DNA from: Butyrivibrio sp.
GTDB taxonomy: Bacteria > Bacillota > Clostridia > Lachnospirales > Lachnospiraceae
Assembly (NCBI GenBank): GCA_017535785.1
Contig: JAFXTN010000037.1
Location: forward strand, 186,001-250,000
DNA: 64,000 nucleotides
Direction of reading: 5' to 3'
Part shown: one piece after another, positions 1 to 8,872 of the stretch
How positions within the stretch are numbered: the stretch's first letter is position 1
How the letters are laid out: each line of letters begins with the position of its first letter
Made by a program: the position numbers and the translations under genes
The notes under the pieces: model-generated
Database searches by the model: none
What the model was told of the DNA's origin: nothing
What the model saw: only the letters and a program-made list of their open reading frames with translations

Positions 1-964
1 TAACACGGTCGTATTTGCCGGCACCGAAATTCTGACCCGCAAATGTAGTGACGGAGGTTCCTATCGCATTTATCGACATCCAGAATACGACGTCGATCTT
101 GCCGTAAGCTGCCCAAGCAGCAGAATAAGCGATACCAAGTTCATTGATCGCAGTCTGTATAAGAGCATTTGAGAAAGTATACATTGTGGACTGTATACCT
201 GCGGGGAGACCGATCCTTATGATCTTTCCAAACATCTGTCTGTCGAATCTTATGTCAGAAACAGAAAGCTTATACATATCCTTGCTTCTTATAAGCATTA
301 TAACTACTATAACGGCGCTTAAGAGCTGGCAAAGTATAGTTGCAACAGCGACACCGATAACGCCCATTTTGACGCTCATATAGCCCATTTTGAGGACTAC
401 AACGAAGAAGAGATCGAGACCGACATTAGTGAAACAACTTATTATAAGAACTATCAAAGGCCTCTTTGAATCGCCGACAGCTCTTAGGATTCCGGCGCCC
501 ATGTTGTAGACAAGGTTCGCGATCATACCAAGGAAAAAGATCCTGAGATAGATGATGGACGGTTCCTTGATCCTATCAGCTGTTTTCATGATAGAGATAA
601 CATGTGGAGTAATGGCAAAGCCGATGATAGAAATGATCACGCCGCCTGCAAGAGCGATAGCTACAGCGGTATGAACGGCTTTCTCAACCTCTTTTTCCTG
701 CTTAGCTCCGTAAAACTGGGCGATAACGACAGTTGCACCGGAAGAAAGACCCATAAAAAAGCCGACAAATATATTTACGATCGTAGCAGCCGATCCGCCT
801 ACAGCAGCAAGACCGTCGGCACCGACCACATTACCTACGATGACAGCATCGACCGTGTTGTAAAATTGTTGAAAAAAAGCGCCAACCAAGAGGGTGACGA
901 AATAGATTAGCATTCCCCTAAAAATGGGACCCTGAGTGATCAGATTGCTATTTGACTTTTGCAT
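1..964 (-). CDS. MATE family efflux transporter (3' end outside window)
   Basis: Integral membrane antiporter of the multidrug and toxin extrusion family, normally about 450 residues; the first 321 codons are in the window and the C-terminus lies to the left. My reading of the minus strand from the ATG at 964 gives a hydrophilic start, then typical MATE helices including FYNTVDAVIVGNVVGADGLA near residue 35, a GAGILRAVGDSKRP loop near residue 170 and GLPAGIQSTMYTFSNALIQ near residue 265. The start is supported by GGGGAGA about 5 bases upstream. The family exports drugs or metabolites against Na+ or H+; the substrate cannot be told. tRNA-Leu lies upstream on the same strand, with its own terminator between. 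Confidence 0.88.
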   Translation of the reverse strand, partial: MQKSNSNLITQGPIFRGMLIYFVTLLVGAFFQQFYNTVDAVIVGNVVGADGLAAVGGSAATIVNIFVGFFMGLSSGATVVIAQFYGAKQEKEVEKAVHTAVAIALAGGVIISIIGFAITPHVISIMKTADRIKEPSIIYLRIFFLGMIANLVYNMGAGILRAVGDSKRPLIVLIISCFTNVGLDLFFVVVLKMGYMSVKMGVIGVAVATILCQLLSAVIVVIMLIRSKDMYKLSVSDIRFDRQMFGKIIRIGLPAGIQSTMYTFSNALIQTAINELGIAYSAAWAAYGKIDVVFWMSINAIGTSVTTFAGQNFGAGKYDRV

Positions 965-1021
965 GATAATCTCCCCGACTCATTGAAAAAACAATGTTGT
1001 CTGTAATAAAGAATTGTAACA

Positions 1022-1058
1022 AAAAAGTGGAAAGCTGTATATATGCTTTCCACTTTAC
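1022..1058 (-). terminator. Rho-independent terminator of tRNA-Leu
   Basis: Perfect 12-bp inverted repeat (AAAGTGGAAAGC / GCTTTCCACTTT, arms 1024-1035 and 1045-1056) with an AT-rich loop. On the minus strand it ends in a T run, directly after the tRNA 3' end. Confidence 0.85.
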
Positions 1059-1139
1059 TGCGGATGACAGGACTTGAACCTGCACGTCGGAGACACTAGA
1101 ACCTAAATCTAGCGCGTCTGCCAATTCCGCCACATCCGC
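1059..1139 (-). tRNA. tRNA-Leu, anticodon TAG
   Basis: On the minus strand a 7-bp acceptor stem (GCGGATG with CATCCGC) encloses D-arm AATTGGCAGACGCG, anticodon arm CTAGA-TTTAGGT-TCTAG (anticodon TAG), a short variable arm and T-arm AGGTTCAAGTCCT. The discriminator base is A and CCA is not encoded. The long D loop and variable arm are those of a class II leucine tRNA. Confidence 0.95.
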
Positions 1140-1143
1140 TCAT

Positions 1144-1163
1144 TGTCGCCCTTTCGGGCGACA
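1144..1163 (-). terminator. Short GC-rich hairpin between PBP gene and tRNA-Leu
   Basis: Perfect inverted repeat TGTCGCCC / GGGCGACA; on the minus strand the loop is GAAA, a GNRA tetraloop. It has no T run, so it may be a processing or stabilising hairpin at the end of the PBP transcript rather than a full terminator. Confidence 0.45.
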
Positions 1164-1217
1164 ACATATTTGATTATACATAGATTGAACTATGTTTGCA
1201 ACTGAAATTAAAGCTTT

Positions 1218-4025
1218 TTAGTTACCTGCGGCAACATCTTCAGGGATAGGAGCGGGGGCAGGTTGTCCGGGTGGTCCGGGCGGTGCCGGAGGAGCTCCAT
1301 TAGGATCTCCACCTTCTGCGGCTTGAGCAGCGGCTGCTTCTGCAGCTCTTCGCTCCATTTCGGCTCTTTCACCTGCGAGTATGCCGTCTATACCATCTTG
1401 CTGCATAAACTCATTTGTGTGGTGACAAGTGTTCGGAACTTGAACCGTGTTACCTTCTTCATCAGTTGTTGTAGTATATGCAGAGTTATCTTCAACGCCA
1501 TTTACATACAGTCTTGCAACTTCCGGTGGAGGAGCAGGGTGAGTTGCAACAACACCCTGAGTCTTAAACGGACACCATTCTGAAGCGGGACGGCCATCGA
1601 AAGCGCATATCTCGCCTTGATAGTGAACATCACAGGTTTCCGTAGGCTCTGTGCCTTCTACAAACAACTCGGTAGTGAGTGTTCCGTCGCAAACGCCGGG
1701 AATAGGAAGCTTTCCGGATTCAGAACAAACAGTTGCTTTAACCAAGCCTGATGAAGGCTGAGGGAAGTCTGATGAAGGAAGATCTTTGTGAATCTCTTCC
1801 ATTACAGCTCTCCACATTTCTTTAGAAAAGTTCTTTTCTTTTGAAGATTTAAGCTTTTCATTATTATCAAAGCCGGTCCAAGTTGTAGCTGTGTAGTAAT
1901 TGGTATATCCGGCAAACCATACGTCGTTATAATCGGATGTTGTACCTGTCTTACCTGCTATAGGAGTAGTTCCGAAATTAACCGAAGTACCGGTACCTTG
2001 TGATCCCGATACAACGCCTTTCATTGCGTCTGTCAGTATGTATGCGGCTGCCTCTGATATTACACGTGTGGATTCGGGAGCTTCATTATCAAGAAGAACC
2101 TCATATCCGCCGTTCTTATCAGGCTGTAACACCTTGGTATAAAGCTTGGGCTTAATATATTCACCGCCGTTGGCAATAGTAGCAAAGCCGGCGTTTAGTT
2201 CAACGTTAAGGACACCTTTTGTAAGTCCTCCGAGAGCGGTTGCAAGATGAATATCGTTGATAGCCTTGTCACCCTTATAGCCTTCTTCTCCGACTATTGT
2301 AGTGAAGCCCAATTTCTTAAGATATTCATATCCCAGCTCAGGTGTTACAACTGCATACATCTGAACTGTCGGAACGTTCGCAGATCTTGCGATCGCACGT
2401 CTTGCAGTGTACCATTCACCGTTTGAGGATCCCCACCAGTCTCTTACAACTTTTCCGCCGGGGGAGTATGCCGTAGGAACATCCTGGAATACAGAAGCAA
2501 GTGTGATCTTACCGCTGTCGATACCGGGGAGATAAGTTGACATGATCTTAAATGTAGATCCCGGCTGTCTCGGAGAAGCGGTTGCTCTGTTGAAAGCTCT
2601 GTTATCTTCCTTTTCACCTCTTCCTCCGATGATAGCAACTACGTGACCTGTATGTTGATCCTCGATGGTCAGCGATACCTGAGGCTGAGGAATAATTCTT
2701 ACGTGAGGATCACCTACTACTTCATCGCCCTCTTCAACTACACATTCCTGGTAATAATCAGCGCAGTCCTGTGCAGCTTCTCTTGAGTCAAAGAGTCTGT
2801 TAAAGCCTTTGCTTGTATATGGAGTATCATGTGATTCATCTTTGAAGTAAACTTCAAGCATTTCAGAACTGTAATTCTGAGTTGAGCCATCTGCCTTCTG
2901 TACTGTAAGAGCATAGTTAAGAAGATACTTGGTTCCCGCAGGATAGATCTCTTCGTTTGCATATACTCTGTCACAGATCTCCTGAATATGAGGATCCTGT
3001 GTAGAAAGGATCTTAAGACCGCCACTGTACAATTTGGCTGTAGCCTGCTCTTTGGTCATTCCAAGCTTATCCTGGAAATCCTTAAGGAGCTGATCGATAA
3101 GAGCATCATCAAACCAGGTATTAACCGCGTTGTCTTCATTAGATTCTTCGTTTACGGTCTGAATACGTGAATAAACATCGTCGGCCATTGCCTGATCATA
3201 CTCAACATCTGTGATATATCCCTGTTCAAGCATCTTTTTAAGTACAATCTGTCTTCTTGTAGCGTTATTATCCGGGTTGTTGATAGGATTGTATCTTGTG
3301 GGGGCAGAGGTGATGGCTGCAATTACAGCACACTCAGAAAGAGTGAGCTCTTCCGCGTGCTTATTAAAATATCTTCTTGCGGCTGCCTCAACACCCAGAC
3401 AGTTCTGGCTAAGGTTGATCGTATTTAAGTATTCGGTAAGAATCTCATCTTTGCTATATTCTTTCTCAATCTGCATAGCAAGATATTGTTCCTGAATCTT
3501 ACGTTTTCCTTTTTGAAGAAGATTGGTCTCTGTAACCCAATCGGTAAATACATTGTTCTTGATGAGCTGCTGAGTAATGGTACTCGCACCCTGAGATGCA
3601 TTACCTGTTGTGAGTACCTTAAAACCGGCACGAATGATACCTTGAATATCAATACCGTTATGCTCGTAGAATCTTTCATCCTCGATCGCAACAAAAGCGT
3701 GGGCCAGGTCGTCGGGAATCTGCTCTCTGCCGATTGGAATTCTGTTGGAATCTTTTGCTACAAGCTTACGTGTTTGATTACCGTCTTTATCATATACAAA
3801 AGTTGACATTCCCTTCGGAGAAACATCAATACTACCAACATCGGGAGCGGTATCTTTGATACCGTTAAATGCTCCTATACCGGCGCTGGCACCGATTACT
3901 CCAAGTCCTATTATTAATGCAAGAAGAAAACAAAATCCAAAAAGTCCGAACTTGTTTCCCCATCTATTGGTACCTGAACTGATGGCCTTAGCCTGGTTCA
4001 CGATACCTCTCTTTCCATAGTTCAT
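1218..4025 (-). CDS. Class A penicillin-binding protein (PBP1A-like)
   Basis: Bifunctional peptidoglycan synthase of 935 residues: a membrane anchor (about 26-52), a GT51 transglycosylase domain (about 85-260; catalytic Glu115 in EDERFYEH, STITQQ at 148-153) and a transpeptidase domain (about 450-780; SxxK Ser490 in GSTFK, SxN at 548-550, KTG at 692-694). A Cys-containing linker and a Pro/Ala-rich tail follow. It polymerises lipid II and cross-links glycan strands outside the membrane. I start at the ATG at 4025 because AGAGAGG lies just upstream; a longer reading to 4082 would add 19 residues without support and overlap the divergent YigZ gene. A likely -10 box (TATAAT, minus strand) is at 4062-4067. 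Confidence 0.95.
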   Translation of the reverse strand: MNYGKRGIVNQAKAISSGTNRWGNKFGLFGFCFLLALIIGLGVIGASAGIGAFNGIKDTAPDVGSIDVSPKGMSTFVYDKDGNQTRKLVAKDSNRIPIGREQIPDDLAHAFVAIEDERFYEHNGIDIQGIIRAGFKVLTTGNASQGASTITQQLIKNNVFTDWVTETNLLQKGKRKIQEQYLAMQIEKEYSKDEILTEYLNTINLSQNCLGVEAAARRYFNKHAEELTLSECAVIAAITSAPTRYNPINNPDNNATRRQIVLKKMLEQGYITDVEYDQAMADDVYSRIQTVNEESNEDNAVNTWFDDALIDQLLKDFQDKLGMTKEQATAKLYSGGLKILSTQDPHIQEICDRVYANEEIYPAGTKYLLNYALTVQKADGSTQNYSSEMLEVYFKDESHDTPYTSKGFNRLFDSREAAQDCADYYQECVVEEGDEVVGDPHVRIIPQPQVSLTIEDQHTGHVVAIIGGRGEKEDNRAFNRATASPRQPGSTFKIMSTYLPGIDSGKITLASVFQDVPTAYSPGGKVVRDWWGSSNGEWYTARRAIARSANVPTVQMYAVVTPELGYEYLKKLGFTTIVGEEGYKGDKAINDIHLATALGGLTKGVLNVELNAGFATIANGGEYIKPKLYTKVLQPDKNGGYEVLLDNEAPESTRVISEAAAYILTDAMKGVVSGSQGTGTSVNFGTTPIAGKTGTTSDYNDVWFAGYTNYYTATTWTGFDNNEKLKSSKEKNFSKEMWRAVMEEIHKDLPSSDFPQPSSGLVKATVCSESGKLPIPGVCDGTLTTELFVEGTEPTETCDVHYQGEICAFDGRPASEWCPFKTQGVVATHPAPPPEVARLYVNGVEDNSAYTTTTDEEGNTVQVPNTCHHTNEFMQQDGIDGILAGERAEMERRAAEAAAAQAAEGGDPNGAPPAPPGPPGQPAPAPIPEDVAAGN

Positions 4026-4123
4026 ATGATAACCTCTCTGTTTATCCAATATAACTTGGTAATTATACCATGAAATCCACATATAATAAAGAAATGAGTG
4101 ATAATTATGATATACTGATACCT

Positions 4124-4756
4124 ATGAGCGAGATAAAATCCTATAAAATCATAACTAAAGACGGCACGGGAGAGATCGTTGAAAAGAAATCCAGGTTTAT
4201 AGCCCATGTATTCGGAGTAAAGTCTGTTTCCGAGGCAGAAGAAAAAATAGCGGAGATATCCAAGAAATACTGGGATGCAAGACATAACTGCTATGGCTAT
4301 GTCATTGGAAAGAACAGCGAAAATACAAGGTGCAGCGATAACGGGGAACCTTCGGGAACAGCCGGAAAACCTATCCTTGAGGTTATAACCGGTGCAGGCC
4401 TTACGGATACGCTTATCATCGTAACGAGATATTTCGGCGGAGTGCTCCTTGGAACCGGCGGACTTGTAAGAGCCTATACACAGGCTGCTCAGGCGGGAAT
4501 CGCCGCATCGGAAGTGGGAGAGATGATCTATTCTCAACTCCTTACACTTGAAGTTGACTACAACATGATAAACAACGTTCAGTATTATCTTTCTCAGAAC
4601 GATATCAAGATAAACGAACCAAGGTATGCAGAGAATGTTCAATATGATATCTGCGTAAAAGAAGAGGATGTCGAGAGGATAAAAGACGGCCTCACGCAAA
4701 AGTGCGAGGGCCGCATTAAGATGATCGAAGGCGATAAAGGCTACTATATTTTTTGA
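4124..4756 (+). CDS. YigZ/IMPACT family protein (UPF0029)
   Basis: Cytosolic protein of about 210 residues from this start. The N-terminal YigZ motif GEIVEKKSRFIAHVFGV, a middle RHNCYGYVIG and SDNGEPSGTAGKP segment and a glycine-rich TRYFGGVLLGTGGLVRAY identify the family, whose bacterial members lack a settled biochemical role. Start choice is uncertain: ATGs at 4070, 4094 and 4124 are in frame and none has a good ribosome binding site. I prefer 4124 because family members begin a few residues before the GEIVEKKSRF motif and because TATACT at 4111-4116 would make this a leaderless or near-leaderless transcript. It is divergent from the PBP gene. Confidence 0.85.
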   Translation: MSEIKSYKIITKDGTGEIVEKKSRFIAHVFGVKSVSEAEEKIAEISKKYWDARHNCYGYVIGKNSENTRCSDNGEPSGTAGKPILEVITGAGLTDTLIIVTRYFGGVLLGTGGLVRAYTQAAQAGIAASEVGEMIYSQLLTLEVDYNMINNVQYYLSQNDIKINEPRYAENVQYDICVKEEDVERIKDGLTQKCEGRIKMIEGDKGYYIF

Positions 4757-4766
4757 TATGATAATA

Positions 4767-4806
4767 AAAAACACGCGACAGCTAAGAACTGTCACGTGTT
4801 TTATTT
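4767..4806. terminator. Bidirectional terminator between yigZ and typA
   Basis: AAAACACG-C-GACAG pairs with CTGTC-A-CGTGTTTT, with T-rich flanks on both strands. It serves the convergent YigZ-type gene and typA. Confidence 0.85.
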
Positions 4807-4817
4807 TTACTTTTAAA

Positions 4818-6650
4818 TTACTGCTTCTTGAAGCCGGCTCTTTTTCTGAGGGTAGGATCAAGAATTCTCTTACGGATACGAAGGCTTGTGGGAGTTACTT
4901 CCAAAAGCTCGTCGTTATCGATGAACTCGATTGCCTGCTCAAGGGACATGATCTTAGGCGGAACAAGTCTTAAAGCTTCATCAGATGAAGATGTTCTTGT
5001 ATTTGTGAGGTGTTTGGTCTTACATACGTTAACCTCTACGTCCTCAGTCTTTCCGCTGGTACCGATCACCATTCCTGAGTAAACCTTGTCACCTGTCTTG
5101 ATAAAGAGCTGTCCTCTGTCCTGAGCATTGAAAAGACCGTATGCCGTAGCAGCGCCTGTCTCAAATGCGATAAGAGAACCCGTCTTTCTGTAGTTCATAT
5201 CTCCCTTGTAAGGAGCATATCCGTCAAAAATAGTATTGATGATACCGTTACCCTTGGTATCTGTCATGAACTCGCCTCTGTAGCCGATAAGACCACGTGA
5301 AGGGATGTTGAACTCGATACGTGTGTATCCGCCGTTGCCGGCACCCATGTTAACGAGCTCACCTTTTCTTTCGCCGAGCTTCTGGATAACGCTTCCGGAG
5401 AACTCATCGGGAACGTCGATGTAGCATTTCTCCATGGGCTCAAGCTTCTTGCCGTTCTCGTCTGTGTGGTAGATAACCTCAGCCTTACTTACCGCAAACT
5501 CAAATCCCTCACGGCGCATTGTCTCAATAAGAACTGAGAGGTGAAGCTCACCACGACCGGAAACCTTGAAGGTCTCTGTTGTATCTGTATCCTCAACACG
5601 AAGTGAAACGTCTGTGTTGAGCTCTTTATAAAGTCTGTCACGTAGGTGACGAGAAGTTACGTACTTACCTTCCTGTCCTGCAAGAGGAGAGTCGTTGACA
5701 ATGAAGTTCATTGAAATAGTAGGCTCTGAGATCTTCTGGAAAGGAATGGCGATCTGATTGTCGACTGAGCAAAGAGTATCACCGATCTTGAGATCTTCGA
5801 TACCGGAGATCGCAACGATAGATCCGATCTTGGCTTCCTGAACCTCAACTCTTCCAAGTCCGTCGTACTCATAGAGCTTGCTGATCTTGGTCTTGATGCG
5901 TCTCTCAGGCTCATGGTGGTTAACGACAACAACTTCCTGATTAACCTTAACCACGCCGTTATCAACCTTACCAACACCGATACGTCCAACGTACTCATTG
6001 TAATCAATCGTGCTGATGAGTACCTGTGTGCTTGCCTCGGGATCTCCAACAGGAGCGGGGATGTAGTTGATGATCGTATCAAGAAGAGGCTTCATATCTG
6101 TGCCCTGCTCATCAACGCTAAGTGAAGATGTTCCTGCCTTTGCTGATGCAAATACGAAAGGACAATCAAGCTGGTTGTCATCTGCACCAAGGTCCATAAG
6201 AAGCTCGAGAACCTCATCGATAACTTCGTTAGGTCTTGCTTCGGGACGATCGATCTTGTTGATACATACGATAACGGGAAGTCCAAGATCCATAGCCTTA
6301 CCGAGAACGAACTTGGTCTGAGGCATGGGACCTTCGAAAGCATCAACAACGAGGATAACACCGTTAACCATCTTAAGTACACGTTCAACCTCTCCGCCGA
6401 AATCAGCGTGGCCGGGTGTGTCAATGATGTTTATTTTGATATCCTTATATGAAATAGCTGTATTCTTGGACATGATGGTGATTCCACGCTCTCTTTCGAT
6501 ATCGCCGGAATCCATGACTCTCTCTACAACGTCCTGACCTGTACGGAAAACACCGCTCTGCTTCAAAAGGCCATCAACGAGTGTTGTCTTACCGTGGTCA
6601 ACGTGAGCGATAATTGCGACGTTTCTCACATCATTTCTTGTCTGCTTCAT
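4818..6650 (-). CDS. typA: Ribosome-associated GTPase TypA/BipA
   Basis: Translational GTPase of 610 residues, the normal length. G1 is AHVDHGKT (15-22), G2 RGITI (about 55-59), G3 [10 protein letters not shown] (77-86), G4 NKID (131-134) and G5 SAKAG. EF-G-like domains follow, with the BipA signature region [15 protein letters not shown], and a Lys/Arg-rich C-terminus. It binds the 70S ribosome and supports large-subunit assembly and growth under stress. AAGGAG sits 8 bases before the ATG. Monocistronic, ending in the terminator shared with the YigZ-type gene. Confidence 0.97.
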   Translation of the reverse strand: MKQTRNDVRNVAIIAHVDHGKTTLVDGLLKQSGVFRTGQDVVERVMDSGDIERERGITIMSKNTAISYKDIKINIIDTPGHADFGGEVERVLKMVNGVILVVDAFEGPMPQTKFVLGKAMDLGLPVIVCINKIDRPEARPNEVIDEVLELLMDLGADDNQLDCPFVFASAKAGTSSLSVDEQGTDMKPLLDTIINYIPAPVGDPEASTQVLISTIDYNEYVGRIGVGKVDNGVVKVNQEVVVVNHHEPERRIKTKISKLYEYDGLGRVEVQEAKIGSIVAISGIEDLKIGDTLCSVDNQIAIPFQKISEPTISMNFIVNDSPLAGQEGKYVTSRHLRDRLYKELNTDVSLRVEDTDTTETFKVSGRGELHLSVLIETMRREGFEFAVSKAEVIYHTDENGKKLEPMEKCYIDVPDEFSGSVIQKLGERKGELVNMGAGNGGYTRIEFNIPSRGLIGYRGEFMTDTKGNGIINTIFDGYAPYKGDMNYRKTGSLIAFETGAATAYGLFNAQDRGQLFIKTGDKVYSGMVIGTSGKTEDVEVNVCKTKHLTNTRTSSSDEALRLVPPKIMSLEQAIEFIDNDELLEVTPTSLRIRKRILDPTLRKRAGFKKQ

Positions 6651-6776
6651 AAATTACTCCTTAAATAAGAAAAAACATTACTTTTACTTTTCAAACTAAA
6701 AAAGTATAACACGCGTTTTTTTCATATTCAACCAAAAAATACCGAGAGATGTTACTTCTTATATTATAGTACAATG

Positions 6777-6805
6777 TTGACAGAGCTCTTGCGTGGGTGT
6801 AGTAT
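6777..6805 (+). promoter_or_regulatory. Promoter of the lysine riboswitch-dapA operon
   Basis: TTGACA (6777-6782), 17-base spacer, TAGTAT (6800-6805). The predicted start near 6812 lies just before the riboswitch P1 helix. Confidence 0.75.
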
Positions 6806-6815
6806 GAGTTAAGTA

Positions 6816-6984
6816 GTTAGATAGAGGTTGCGTGTTTTATCAGTAACTTTGCTGATGTGTCAGGCACAGGAGAAGCGAAGCGAAAGGAAAATACGCCGAA
6901 AGGGTCGGTGACCTGATAACCGGGGCCTTGGGTATGCAGTTAAGAACTGCATAACTGTCATCTTTAAGATGGGGCGCTATCAAC
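6816..6984 (+). promoter_or_regulatory. Lysine riboswitch (L box)
   Basis: Lysine-sensing aptamer in the dapA leader. Visible consensus elements in order: GATAGAGGTTGCG, CAGTAACTTTG, AAAGGAAAATACGCCGAAAG, CCTTGGGTATGC, an arm GCAGTT-AAGA-AACTGC, ACTGTCATC and closing GGGGCGCTATC. P1 forms between GATAG (6820-6824) and CTATC (6977-6981). Its place between a good promoter and an intrinsic terminator before dapA fits lysine-induced premature termination. Confidence 0.9.
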
Positions 6985-7015
6985 ATTTTTCTTTTATATC
7001 AAAAGAGATTATGTT

Positions 7016-7051
7016 ACCGGCTCATCAGAATCAGATAGAGTCGGTTTTTTT
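7016..7051 (+). terminator. Riboswitch-controlled attenuator terminator
   Basis: ACCGGCTC (7016-7023) pairs with GAGTCGGT (7038-7045), followed by a run of T. It is the expression platform of the lysine riboswitch. A second inverted repeat, ATGTTTTA-TTC-TAAAACAT (7052-7070), follows at once. Confidence 0.8.
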
Positions 7052-7070
7052 ATGTTTTATTCTAAAACAT

Positions 7071-7196
7071 AAAAAACGCTCCGCGAAGGATGCGCATCGG
7101 TGCGAAATGTAAAAGTCGCCAAGGCGACCGCACCTCGTGCAGGAATTTCGCAAGCGAAATTCTATTTAAAGTAACACAGCCTATAAGGAGGATAAA
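7071..7196 (+). other. Hairpin-rich 5' leader between attenuator and dapA
   Basis: Two perfect short hairpins are visible: GTCGCC-AA-GGCGAC (about 7115-7128) and GAATTTCGC-AA-GCGAAATTC (about 7142-7161); GATGCGCATC (7088-7097) is also self-complementary. The stretch is richer in GC than neighbouring intergenic DNA and has no coding signal. AAGGAGG precedes dapA. Confidence 0.5.
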
Positions 7197-8081
7197 ATGG
7201 CTATATTTAAGGGAGCGGGAGTTGCCATCGCAACACCATTTAAAGACAACGGAGAGATCAATTACGACGAGTTCGGAAGACTCATCGAGTTCCAGATCGA
7301 GAACGGAACAGATGCTATCATCGTATGCGGAACCACAGGTGAATCCGCAACAATGACAGAAGAAGAGCATATGGACGTTATCAAGTACTGTATCGACAAG
7401 GTTGCAAAGAGAATACCTGTCATCGCAGGAACAGGTTCAAACTGCACAGAGACAGCGATCAATCTTTCTAAGCTTGCACAGGAATACGGCGCTGACGGAC
7501 TTCTTGTTGTAACACCTTACTACAACAAGGCTACTCAGAACGGACTTATCGCACACTTCACAGCTATTGCCAATGCTGTTGATATTCCTATCATTCTTTA
7601 CAACGTACCCAGCAGAACAGGATGCAACATCCTTCCTGAGACAGCTGTTAAGCTCTGCAAGGAGAATAAGAACATTGTTGGTATCAAGGATGCAACAGGA
7701 AATATTTCTCAGACAACCAAGATGATGCAGCTCGCAGAGGGATGCGTCGACCTTTATTCAGGTGAGGACGATGAGATCGTTCCTATCATGGCTGTCGGCG
7801 GAAAAGGTGTTATCTCAGTTCTTTCCAACATCGCGCCAAGACAGACTCACGAGATCTGTGCTAAGTGCTTTGAGGGTGACTATGAGACAGCTAGAGAGCT
7901 CCAGTTCAAGGCATATCCCCTTGTGAAAGCTCTTTTCTCTGAGGTTAATCCTATTCCCGTAAAGAGCGCACTTAAGCTCATCGGCTTCGATGCAGGCACA
8001 CTTCGCCTTCCTCTTACAGAGATGGAGCCCGAGAACGTTGAGAAGCTCAAAGCTGAGATGAAGAAATACGGACTTATCTGA
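7197..8081 (+). CDS. dapA: 4-hydroxy-tetrahydrodipicolinate synthase
   Basis: Condenses pyruvate with aspartate semialdehyde, the first committed step of lysine and diaminopimelate synthesis. The 294-residue TIM barrel is full length: GTTGES (45-50) binds pyruvate carboxylate, Tyr135 lies in ILYNVPSRTG, and the Schiff-base Lys164 lies in GIKDATGN. AAGGAGG precedes the ATG. First gene of the lysine-riboswitch operon, 24 bases before dapB. Confidence 0.97.
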   Translation: MAIFKGAGVAIATPFKDNGEINYDEFGRLIEFQIENGTDAIIVCGTTGESATMTEEEHMDVIKYCIDKVAKRIPVIAGTGSNCTETAINLSKLAQEYGADGLLVVTPYYNKATQNGLIAHFTAIANAVDIPIILYNVPSRTGCNILPETAVKLCKENKNIVGIKDATGNISQTTKMMQLAEGCVDLYSGEDDEIVPIMAVGGKGVISVLSNIAPRQTHEICAKCFEGDYETARELQFKAYPLVKALFSEVNPIPVKSALKLIGFDAGTLRLPLTEMEPENVEKLKAEMKKYGLI

Positions 8082-8105
8082 TTACATTTAGGAAGGAATA
8101 AAAAG

Positions 8106-8861
8106 ATGACCAAGATGATCATGCACGGCTGTAACGGCCGTATGGGTCGCGTAATTATCGACCTTGTCAAAGAGGATAATGATATAGAAGTAGTTGCAGG
8201 AATCGACGCTTTCGGAGAAAACAATTACGAGTTCCCTACATTCAAGAGCCTTTCCGAGTGCAACGTAGACAGCGATGTTATCGTAGATTTTTCCAATGCT
8301 TCGGCAGTGGACGGATTGCTTGATTACTGTGTTGCCAAGAACGTTCCTGTAGTTCTTTGCTCTACAGGCCTCTCTGAGGTTCAGCTTTCCAAGGTAAAAG
8401 AGAGCTCGGCTAAGGTAGCGGTTCTTAAGTCCGCCAACATGTCGGTTGGAATCAATGCACTTCTCAAGGTGCTCAGCGAGGTTTCTCCTTTGTTTGCGGC
8501 AGCAGGCTTTGATATTGAGATCGTTGAGAAGCACCACAACCAGAAGCTTGATTCACCCAGTGGAACAGCTCTTGCGCTTGCAGACAGTATCAACGAGTCT
8601 CTTGCCAATGAGTATGATTATGTATATGACAGAAGCCAGAGAAGAGAAAAGAGACCCAAGAAGGAGATCGGTATTTCTGCTGTAAGAGGCGGTACGATCG
8701 TTGGTGACCACGATGTTATCTTCGCGGGACACGATGAGGTTGTAACTCTTTCTCACAGAGCATATTCAAGAGCGGTATTTGGAAAGGGCGCCATCGAGGC
8801 TGCCAAGTTCCTTGCAGGTAAGCCCGCCGGAATGTATGATATGTCTGACGTACTTGCATAA
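8106..8861 (+). CDS. dapB: 4-hydroxy-tetrahydrodipicolinate reductase
   Basis: Second enzyme of the diaminopimelate/lysine branch, reducing the DapA product with NAD(P)H. The 251-residue protein has the nucleotide-binding GCNGRMGR (8-15) and the signature EKHHNQKLDSPSGTA (141-155), including the catalytic His pair, Lys147 and the substrate loop PSGTA. AGGAAGG lies upstream. Co-transcribed with dapA; 11 bases separate it from the HisA-type gene. Confidence 0.97.
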   Translation: MTKMIMHGCNGRMGRVIIDLVKEDNDIEVVAGIDAFGENNYEFPTFKSLSECNVDSDVIVDFSNASAVDGLLDYCVAKNVPVVLCSTGLSEVQLSKVKESSAKVAVLKSANMSVGINALLKVLSEVSPLFAAAGFDIEIVEKHHNQKLDSPSGTALALADSINESLANEYDYVYDRSQRREKRPKKEIGISAVRGGTIVGDHDVIFAGHDEVVTLSHRAYSRAVFGKGAIEAAKFLAGKPAGMYDMSDVLA

Positions 8862-8872
8862 GGAGAGAGAAG

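Noticed and set aside
948..1133. 61-codon minus-strand frame starting MAELADALDLGSS
   Set aside because: It is read through tRNA-Leu; this peptide is a well-known false translation of tRNA genes.
4022..4861. 279-codon minus-strand frame opposite the YigZ-type gene
   Set aside because: It is antisense to a recognisable family gene, has no ribosome site and has a composition typical of shadow frames.
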